Source: Rhodospirillaceae bacterium (GTDB taxonomy: Bacteria; Pseudomonadota; Alphaproteobacteria; Thalassobaculales; Thalassobaculaceae). From it: a stretch of DNA of 34,995 nucleotides. Position numbers and translations under genes: made by a program. Below are positions 1 through 6,685 of the stretch, piece after piece (positions within the stretch are counted from its first letter, which is position 1; every line of letters begins with the position of its first letter). The notes beneath the pieces were generated by a model. The model was not told where the DNA came from, did not search any database, and saw nothing but the letters and a program-made list of their open reading frames with translations. The stretch is taken from the NCBI GenBank assembly GCA_002690995.1, contig NZGS01000143.1, positions 34,704 to 69,698 of the forward strand, written 5' to 3'.

Positions 1-1
1 C

Positions 2-1798
2 GCGCTCATAACTACTAAAGGGTTTAGAGACCTCATAGAAATAGGCCGACAAACTCGACCAAAAGTCTATGACATGCATCAAGATTTTCCAAAGCCATTA
101 GTGCCTCGTTGGCTTCGTCATGAAGTATCTGAAAGAATACAGGCTAATGGTACGATCCATACTCCTCTGGATGAAAAAGAACTCAAGGGATTGGGCGAAA
201 CCCTGGTGCTAGAGGCGGTTGACTGCGTAGCAATTTGTTTTTTGCACTCGCATGCTTTTCCAGAACACGAAAGACGTGCAGCTGAAATCTTGAAGGAAGT
301 CATGGGTGATAAAATATCAATAATGACGTCCTCGATGGTGTATCCAGAGTTTCGGGAGTACGAACGGTTTTCAACCACTGTTCTTAATGCCGCACTATTA
401 ACCGTTATGAGTGCCTATCTTGATCGATTGACAAAGGAAACAAAACGCATAGGCCTTAGCCCCGACCCAATGATTAGCCAAAGTGGCGGTGGTTTGATGT
501 CCGCGGCCTATTCTAGACAATATCCTATTCGTTCTGCATTGTCTGGTCCAGCGGCTGGGGTTATCGGCGCGGCGTATCGGGCAGGTGTAGCTGAAGAGCG
601 AAATATCATCACGCTGGACATTGGTGGCACCAGTGCGGATGTATCACTTATAGCGAACGGCGAGCCTTCCACGGTGCATGCACGGCATCTTGCTGGTTTT
701 CCTCTCAGACTTCCAGCTCTAGATGTGAACGCTGTTGGTGCTGGCGGTGGTTCTATCGCATGGATAGATAAAGATGCACTTTTGAAAGTGGGTCCAGAAA
801 GCGCAGGCGCCATTCCAGGACCGGCTTGTTATGATAAGGGAGGCTCAGACGCGACTGTTACAGACGCTAATGTGATTTTGGGTCGCTTACCAAGCGAAGC
901 TCTTTTGGATGGTAGGATGCCAATAAATATGGAATTGGCTAGAACCTCAATTGCGCTTCTAGCTAAAAAATTGAAAATGTCGACAGAAAATACAGCTATT
1001 GGCATTGTCCAAGTTGCAAGTGCTGTTATCGTAAAAGCAATTCGGGCTATTTCCGTTGAGAGGGGATATGATCCCTCAGAGTTTACGTTGTTTGCTTATG
1101 GGGGTGCTGGTCCTCTCCATGCTATGGAAGTTGCTAAGGAACTTGGGATAAAAAAAGTTTTTATTCCACCTAATCCGGGTATTTTGTGCGCAGAGGGGCT
1201 TTTGAGTTCTGATTTAATAGCAGATTTTGTTAAGCCTTTACTCTGTAATTTTGATGAAAAAGCCGAAGAAAATATTTCGATGGTTTGGGAAGATTTGAAT
1301 GTCCAAGCAGAGAGATGGTTTGAGAGCGAAGATATACCCTCTCAAAATAGAAAGGTAAACTGGACAGCAGATCTCCGTTATCGGGGACAGAACTTTGAGC
1401 TCCCGATACCATTTGAAGTTAATGAATTTGGCACCAGAGAGATTGAACAATTAAGGGCAGCTTTTGATAATGCTCATGAGATTGCCTACGGGTACGCCCA
1501 ACCGGGTGAGACTGTCGAACTTGTTAATGTTAAAGTAAAGCTTTCGGGTGTTTTCACCAAACCATCCTTATTCAAGTTGCCAGAATCCGAAGAAGGTACT
1601 CCGGTTTCCGAGCGTATGGTTTGTTTTGGCAATGAACAGTGGATGAGTACGAAAATCTATCGTCGACTAGATTTAGCGCCAGGACAGTCACTGGTTGGGC
1701 CAGCAATAATAGAACAGATGGATAGTGTAATAGTAGTTTTTCCGGAAGACATAGCTACTGTCGATAGTTGGGGAAATCTCTTAATCAATATTAATTAA
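2..1798 (+). CDS. hyuA: Hydantoinase A / 5-oxoprolinase family subunit (5' end cut by window)
   Basis: This is the ATP-dependent hydantoinase/oxoprolinase alpha subunit. The family hydrolyses cyclic amides such as 5-oxoproline, hydantoins or N-methylhydantoin together with a HyuB partner in the cytoplasm. The frame stays open from base 2 through the ATG at 74, and its codons (ALITTKGFRD, then IGRQTRPKVYD) match the family's N-terminal region, so the gene is truncated by the window and does not begin at 74. Visible signatures are the SGPAAGV stretch, the phosphate-binding DIGGTSADVSLI, AVGAGGGSIAWID, IPGPACYDKGG and the YGGAGPLHA block. hyuB starts 13 bases downstream, so the two are surely one operon. 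The exact substrate cannot be told from sequence; acetone carboxylase-like activity is less likely but belongs to the same superfamily. Confidence 0.93.
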   Translation, partial: ALITTKGFRDLIEIGRQTRPKVYDMHQDFPKPLVPRWLRHEVSERIQANGTIHTPLDEKELKGLGETLVLEAVDCVAICFLHSHAFPEHERRAAEILKEVMGDKISIMTSSMVYPEFREYERFSTTVLNAALLTVMSAYLDRLTKETKRIGLSPDPMISQSGGGLMSAAYSRQYPIRSALSGPAAGVIGAAYRAGVAEERNIITLDIGGTSADVSLIANGEPSTVHARHLAGFPLRLPALDVNAVGAGGGSIAWIDKDALLKVGPESAGAIPGPACYDKGGSDATVTDANVILGRLPSEALLDGRMPINMELARTSIALLAKKLKMSTENTAIGIVQVASAVIVKAIRAISVERGYDPSEFTLFAYGGAGPLHAMEVAKELGIKKVFIPPNPGILCAEGLLSSDLIADFVKPLLCNFDEKAEENISMVWEDLNVQAERWFESEDIPSQNRKVNWTADLRYRGQNFELPIPFEVNEFGTREIEQLRAAFDNAHEIAYGYAQPGETVELVNVKVKLSGVFTKPSLFKLPESEEGTPVSERMVCFGNEQWMSTKIYRRLDLAPGQSLVGPAIIEQMDSVIVVFPEDIATVDSWGNLLININ

Positions 1799-1811
1799 AT
1801 GGATTTAGCGA

Positions 1812-3482
1812 ATGCCAGTTTTATCCCCTATTCAAGTTGAACTTCTAAGAAATGGTCTCACAAGCATTTGCGATGAGATGTTTTTAGCTATTATGAAGAG
1901 TGCCTATTCTACAAATATAAAAGAGAGACACGATCATAGCGCAGCTATTTTTAATGCCGAAGGAAAAGTTGTTGTCCAAGGTGAGAGTCTACCACTGCAC
2001 TTAGCATCTATGCTTGGATTAGTTGAGGTTGTATTAGATCGTTACGGAAGAGATAATATCAGCCCAGGGGACATGTTTCTATCGAACGACCCTTTCGTCG
2101 GACGCGGCTCTCACTTACCCGACGTGGCCATACTGGCGCCTGTTTTTCGTGACGACGAGCTGGTCATGTTTGTCTCCAATATAGCACACCATTCCGACAT
2201 AGGTGGCATGGCGCCTGGTTCGATGGCTGGTGGAATGACAGAAATTTATCAGGAGGGTCTTAGAATACCGCCTATCAGGATAGCAAAAAATCATGAGATA
2301 CTAGATGATGTATTGGACCTGGTTTTACTAAACGTGAGAGTCCCCGAAGAGCGCAAAGGGGATTATATGGCCCAAATAGCAGCGAATAAACTAGGTGCGA
2401 GGCGCTTACAAGAGCTTTTCACTAAATGGACACGAGAACAAATTTCCGAGGGTTGTACGGGGATAATTGAGGCCGTTACTCGAAGAATGCGTGCAGGAAT
2501 TGCGGATCTTCCTGATGGAAGATATGAATTCACAGACGTGCTGGATGATGACGGCATGGGAACAACAAACATTCCAATTTGTGTAAAAATCGATATCCAA
2601 AGTGATGAAATATGGCTCAACTTTGAGGGATCGGCATCCCAAGTGACGGGTAATATGAATAATAGCTTTGCCGGACTTCAGGCAAGTGTTCTTTTTGCTC
2701 TTAAGGTTTTAATCGATCCAGATGGGCCGACAAATCATGGCATGCTAGACCCGGTTCATATTGATGCACCTGAAGCGAGCGTTGTTAACGCCTTTTTCCC
2801 AGCAGCAACGGCAGCGCGAGCTCAAACCTGTCAGCGTATTATTGATGTTATATTAGGAGCTTTGGCGCCTGCAGTGCCAGAACGCGTTATAGCTGCTTGT
2901 AACGGCGCAAATGGAGTAGCAACCTTTTCGGGTGAAGGGCCCGATGGCCAATATTATCTTTATATGGAGACGATAGGGGGCGGGGCCGGCGGGCGATCGT
3001 ACCAGGACGGTTCAGATGGGATACAGGTACATGTCACAAACACGTCTAATTTACCTGTTGAAGCACTTGAAAACGAGTATCCATTGCTGGTTGAAAGATA
3101 CGAACTAGTTGAGGATTCAGGTGGTGCAGGGAAGTGGCGAGGCGGTATGGGACTTCGACGAGTTTATCGGGGCTTGGGCCATACCTTAACATTTTCGGGG
3201 CAGGGCGAAAGAGCGGTTACGCCTCCTTGGGGATTGTTTGGTGGTAAAGGCGGGGGCACTGGTTCAATATCATTAATTAATCCAGACGGGAGTAAAGAGG
3301 AGCTAGACATTAAACCAGCATCTCTTCAGGTCGAGCCAACAAAAGCAGTTTGTATAGAGACACCAGGCGCAGGTGGTTATGGCGCCCCTGTTGACCGAGA
3401 TAAAGAGTCGTTATTGGAAGATTTCAAGTCCAAAAAGTTCTCAAGATCATTTCTTAAAGAGCATTATAATTTTGAGAATTAA
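1812..3482 (+). CDS. hyuB: Hydantoinase B / 5-oxoprolinase family subunit
   Basis: Partner subunit of the upstream HyuA. At 556 residues it has the usual HyuB length and appears complete. Characteristic stretches are SNDPFVGRGSHLPDV, AHHSDIGGMAPGSMAGG, the GGGAGGRSYQDG block and the glycine-rich C-terminal GLFGGKGGGTGS. No strong Shine-Dalgarno sequence precedes the ATG; with a 13-base gap to hyuA, translational coupling is plausible. HyuA and HyuB normally form a complex that opens cyclic amide rings using ATP. The nearest genes (SDR, Gfo/Idh, isomerase) do not settle the substrate. The gene converges on the SDR, with a small hairpin between them. Confidence 0.93.
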   Translation: MPVLSPIQVELLRNGLTSICDEMFLAIMKSAYSTNIKERHDHSAAIFNAEGKVVVQGESLPLHLASMLGLVEVVLDRYGRDNISPGDMFLSNDPFVGRGSHLPDVAILAPVFRDDELVMFVSNIAHHSDIGGMAPGSMAGGMTEIYQEGLRIPPIRIAKNHEILDDVLDLVLLNVRVPEERKGDYMAQIAANKLGARRLQELFTKWTREQISEGCTGIIEAVTRRMRAGIADLPDGRYEFTDVLDDDGMGTTNIPICVKIDIQSDEIWLNFEGSASQVTGNMNNSFAGLQASVLFALKVLIDPDGPTNHGMLDPVHIDAPEASVVNAFFPAATAARAQTCQRIIDVILGALAPAVPERVIAACNGANGVATFSGEGPDGQYYLYMETIGGGAGGRSYQDGSDGIQVHVTNTSNLPVEALENEYPLLVERYELVEDSGGAGKWRGGMGLRRVYRGLGHTLTFSGQGERAVTPPWGLFGGKGGGTGSISLINPDGSKEELDIKPASLQVEPTKAVCIETPGAGGYGAPVDRDKESLLEDFKSKKFSRSFLKEHYNFEN

Positions 3483-3545
3483 CGCCAAATTGTATCGCTA
3501 GAAGCAACACTGGGAACCCAAGGTGGGTAACGTTCAAAAGTGTGA

Positions 3546-3565
3546 CGAGGACATTCCTCGCTTTT
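3546..3565 (+). terminator. Candidate weak intrinsic terminator after hyuB
   Basis: A perfect 6-bp stem (CGAGGA / TCCTCG) with a 3-base loop is followed by CTTTT, 64 bases past the hyuB stop and before the converging SDR gene. The T tract lies on the plus-strand side, so it would serve hyuAB. Short stem and short loop make this a modest call. Confidence 0.4.
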
Positions 3566-3579
3566 CGTTTGGTTCTGTT

Positions 3580-4338
3580 CTACATGGAGGTTGCCCCACC
3601 ATCAATAACGAGTTCACCACCCGTCATATACGAAGACTCTTCAGAAGCTAAAAAAATTACTCCAGATACAATCTCAGCTATTGTTCCAAGCCTTCCAAGC
3701 GGCACGCGGCTTAGTCTTTCGGCAAGGATTTTGGGATCAGACATGGCTTGATGAACCATTTCTGTGTCTATTGGACCCGGAAAAATAGCGTTACTGCGTA
3801 TTTTATCCTTCGCGTGTTGAGTTGCAATGACCTTACTTAAAACCCTAACAGCGCCTTTGCTTGCCGCATATGCGGGCTCTTGCGTGGTCGACTGACCAAA
3901 TCCCGCTACAGAACAAATATTGATAATAGATCCACCGCCAGCACGCCTCATTTCTGGAATTGCGTGTTTTGCGCCAAGGAAAACGCCTTTAGAATTAACT
4001 GCCTGAACGCTCTCCCATTCATCTACAGTACGCTGCTCTATCGGAACCCTGGGAATGACGATTGCAGCATTATTAACTAAAACGTTGAGTTTTCCAAAAG
4101 TCGTCACTGTTGTATTTATAGCGGAAACCCAATCAGCTTCATTTGTTACGTCAAGATGTATGTATTTTGAAGAATCTGAGGTTTTATTTATTTCGGCCTC
4201 AACTTCGTAGCCATTTTCATCAATAATATCGCCAAAAACAACTTTAGCTCCCTCTTCAACAAATGCCCTTGCTTCTGCTGCACCTTGGCCTCGTGCACCG
4301 CCAGAAATTAAAGCTACCTTTCCTTCCAATCTCCCCAT
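3580..4338 (-). CDS. SDR-family NAD-dependent oxidoreductase
   Basis: Classical short-chain dehydrogenase/reductase, 252 residues, the usual length. The cofactor motif GGARGQG lies at residues 13-19, and an Asp (D37) closes the second strand, which favours NAD over NADP. NNAA is at 89-92, and the catalytic tetrad reads N115, S143, Y157, K161 (YAASK). The C-terminal MTGGELVIDGGAT is typical. These enzymes oxidise or reduce an alcohol/ketone in the cytoplasm; the substrate is unknown. The ATG at 4338 is well supported by GGAG seven bases upstream. It converges on hyuB and diverges from the Gfo/Idh gene, so it may share a control region with the latter and act on the same sugar-like compound (inference). 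Confidence 0.92.
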   Translation of the reverse strand: MGRLEGKVALISGGARGQGAAEARAFVEEGAKVVFGDIIDENGYEVEAEINKTSDSSKYIHLDVTNEADWVSAINTTVTTFGKLNVLVNNAAIVIPRVPIEQRTVDEWESVQAVNSKGVFLGAKHAIPEMRRAGGGSIINICSVAGFGQSTTQEPAYAASKGAVRVLSKVIATQHAKDKIRSNAIFPGPIDTEMVHQAMSDPKILAERLSRVPLGRLGTIAEIVSGVIFLASEESSYMTGGELVIDGGATSM

Positions 4339-4459
4339 GGCTTTTCTCCATTCGGTAGGTGGTTAAATTCAATTGAAAAAAGATTAACGAGAATTCGTAG
4401 GCCCTGCAATTATCATGGCCGAAATTGAGGTTAATTGGTACTGTCAAATAATGAATTTC

Positions 4460-4487
4460 TTGGAACTCCCGGTAAATATCAGATAAT
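4460..4487 (+). promoter_or_regulatory. Candidate sigma-70-type promoter for the Gfo/Idh gene
   Basis: TTGGAA at 4460-4465 and GATAAT at 4482-4487 are separated by 16 bases, giving a start about 25 bases before the ATG at 4519. The divergent gap 4339-4518 also contains the perfect palindrome TTCAATTGAA near 4370, which could be an operator. Pattern match only. Confidence 0.35.
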
Positions 4488-4518
4488 TCAACTTGGCCAC
4501 AAAATTTGAAGTACAAAG

Positions 4519-5574
4519 ATGACAGTAAAATTTGGAATAATAGGTTTGGGAATGATTTCGCGTTTCCATGCACAGGCGATAGCAGCAACACCAAGAGCTG
4601 AGCTCATTGCTGTTTTATCTCGAGACCTAGCGAAGGCGACGCGTTTTGCGCACGAGTTTCATGCAGTTCCCTATACAAATCTAGATGAGTTTCTTGACCA
4701 CGTTGGTCTAGACGCAATTAGTATTTGTACGCCTAGTGGAAATCATCTGGAACCTTGCACTGCAGGTGCGAAGGCTGGGAAACATGTAGTGTGTGAAAAG
4801 CCACTTGAAATAAATACGAGTCGAATAGACCAGATGATAAGCATATGCAAAAAGTCAGATGTATTGCTTAGTGGCATTTTCCCACGGCGATTTAATCCAG
4901 CGACGCGAATACTGAAGGATGCAATAAATGATAAGCGGTTTGGTGAAGTTAATATGGCTGATGCTTATATTAAATGGTGGAGAAGCCAAGATTACTACGA
5001 CAGTGGCGATTGGCGAGGGACATGGAACCTCGATGGAGGTGGTGCATTAATGAACCAGTCCATTCATACTATTGACCTGCTGCTTTATCTAATGGGGCCA
5101 ATCAAAAATGTGAGAGCCGAAACGCGATTGCGAGGACATACAGCGATAGAAGTCGAAGATACTGCTATAGCACTCTGCGAGTTTGAAGGAGGTGCTCTTG
5201 GTGTCATTCAGGGTTCAACCGCTAGTTGGTCGAAAACAGGTCATTCAGCGGAAATACAGATAACAGGTTCGCGTGGTTCCGTATTCATGGCGGATGATAA
5301 TTTTAAAGTTTGGGAATTTGATAATGAAACGGAAGCAGATGAAATAATTAGAAAAGAGTTTATGGATCAAAGTAGTCGTGGAGGTGCTGGCGCTGCTGAT
5401 CCCTCTGCCATAGATTTTTCCTGGCATACTCGAAATTATGAAGATATCGTCGCTGCTATTGTTAACAAAGGCAAACCTAAAATAACTGGTGAGGAGGCCA
5501 GACGGGCGGTCGCTCTCATAGCCGCAATTTATGAATCAGCGGCATCAGGAGGAAAGCGAGTGGAGGTTAGTTAG
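4519..5574 (+). CDS. Gfo/Idh/MocA-family oxidoreductase
   Basis: NAD(P)-dependent sugar or cyclitol dehydrogenase-like protein of 351 residues, a typical family length. The N-terminal Rossmann motif GIIGLGMIS is at residues 6-14. CEKP with the family's conserved Lys lies around residue 94, and the second-domain NQSIHTIDLLLYL supplies H183 and D186, the usual catalytic histidine region. The family oxidises or reduces ring hydroxyls of inositols, sugars or sugar-like compounds. The ATG at 4519 is followed immediately by the Rossmann strand, so no alternative start is needed. The isomerase gene begins 2 bases after the stop, an operon arrangement common for sugar or inositol breakdown. Substrate not determinable. 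Confidence 0.92.
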   Translation: MTVKFGIIGLGMISRFHAQAIAATPRAELIAVLSRDLAKATRFAHEFHAVPYTNLDEFLDHVGLDAISICTPSGNHLEPCTAGAKAGKHVVCEKPLEINTSRIDQMISICKKSDVLLSGIFPRRFNPATRILKDAINDKRFGEVNMADAYIKWWRSQDYYDSGDWRGTWNLDGGGALMNQSIHTIDLLLYLMGPIKNVRAETRLRGHTAIEVEDTAIALCEFEGGALGVIQGSTASWSKTGHSAEIQITGSRGSVFMADDNFKVWEFDNETEADEIIRKEFMDQSSRGGAGAADPSAIDFSWHTRNYEDIVAAIVNKGKPKITGEEARRAVALIAAIYESAASGGKRVEVS

Positions 5575-5576
5575 CT

Positions 5577-6458
5577 ATGTATTTGACTGGATTTGCGGAT
5601 GAAGTATCCAGCAATATAGAGGATCAAATTAGGGTTACAAAAGAGTTAGGATGGAATGCTATAGAAGCTCGTAGCATCGGTGAATTAAATATTCATGATA
5701 TCTCTGATGTTGATTTTGAAAACGTCTGCAAAGCTCTTCTTGATAACGGGATACATATAAACTGCTTTGGTTCAACAATTGCTAATTGGAGTAAAAAAAT
5801 TAGCGACCCATTTGAAATAAGCTTGCAGGAGGTTGAGAGAACAATCTCTAGAATGCAGCGCTTGAACGTAAAGTTGGTTCGTATAATGAGTTACTCTCGC
5901 TGTCCGGGTAGCGAACAGTATGCAGAGGAACGGTTTCGAAGATTGAAAGTGATTTGCGATTAATTTTTAGAGGCTGGAATTACGCCGCTCCATGAAAATT
6001 GCATGAACTATGGTGGAATGAGTTGGATGCACACGCTTGAGTTGATAGACAACATTTCTGGGTTGAGACTAGTATTTGATACCGGAAACCCGGTTATTTC
6101 AAAAGGTTATTCTAAGACGGAAGATAGGAAACAAGACTCTTTAGAGTTTTTCAAAAAAATACATGAACATGTAGAGCATATTCATATTAAAGATGTTTTT
6201 TTAGATGGAGATAAGGAATGTTTTGTATTCCCTGGAGAAGGTGATGCAAAAATCGTAGATATCTTAAAAGAGTTGAAGCATATGAATTACAATGGAGGAA
6301 TCTCCATAGAGCCTCATATGGCTTCAGTGTTTCACGATCCAGACGCAGGTGTTGCATCCTTTGAAGAGAGCTATAAAATTTATATTGAATACGGAAAACG
6401 GTTGATGGGCCTGCTTGAGAATATAGATTATCGGCACTCACCATTTGTTTCTCAATGA
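5577..6458 (+). pseudogene. Sugar phosphate isomerase/epimerase (TIM barrel) interrupted by an in-frame TAA
   Basis: The reading frame starting at 5577 gives 128 residues, stops at TAA 5961-5963, then continues in the same frame to 6458. The whole would be about 293 residues, the normal size of the xylose-isomerase-like TIM-barrel family. The junction reads FRRLKVICD-stop-FLEAGITPLHEN, which matches the family's continuous sequence, so a single sense codon has become a stop and no bases appear lost. The metal ligands all lie after the stop: HENC, FDTGNP, HIKD and SIEPH. The first half alone therefore cannot be active. Both halves remain well conserved, implying a recent nonsense mutation, a sequencing or assembly error, or readthrough. 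An internal restart at ATG 6003 is possible but would give half a barrel. It follows the Gfo/Idh gene directly. Confidence 0.82.
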
Positions 6459-6685
6459 GTGGTTCGTTGCGTTTGCCTCCCATGATCTGAAAAGAGAGTG
6501 GACTTGCCGGATAGACATTCTACTCTAGTTCATGAAGGCGTGGATCATTTACTGAGGTTAATACAACAACTTTTTTCACAGGATGTGAACAGAGATTGAA
6601 CAGCATAAAGAAAGATTATAAATCTGTGTCATTTACCCGTAAAGATTTGCACAAGGTTATAAAAAGTCGATTGGAGAATGAGTGA
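6459..6685. other. 227-base gap with no convincing gene
   Basis: Between the broken isomerase and the FAD/Fe-S gene I find no recognisable product. A 33-codon GTG frame (6498-6599) and a short open stretch just before 6686 (ending in the TGA at 6683-6685) exist but lack a good ribosome site and family similarity. They could be remnants of a lost gene or simply leader. GGAG about nine bases before ATG 6686 probably serves the downstream gene. Confidence 0.5.

Noticed and set aside
508-813. Antisense open frame of 101 codons inside hyuA
   Set aside because: A shadow of the conserved hyuA coding sequence; no ribosome site and no recognisable domain. The same applies to the other long antisense frames, for example 11819-12223, 22052-22390 and 28459-28797.
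4442-4447. Perfect TTGACA on the minus strand ahead of the SDR gene as a promoter -35 box
   Set aside because: No acceptable -10 box lies 15-19 bases downstream; the nearest GATAAT-like box is about 27 bases away.
5950-6003. Frameshift as the cause of the isomerase interruption
   Set aside because: 5577 and 6003 are in the same frame (426 bases apart) and the codons across the TAA read as continuous family sequence, so a substitution to stop is the simpler reading.
6498-6599. 33-codon GTG frame as a small gene
   Set aside because: No clear ribosome site, no family recognised, and no supporting context; kept only as a possible remnant.
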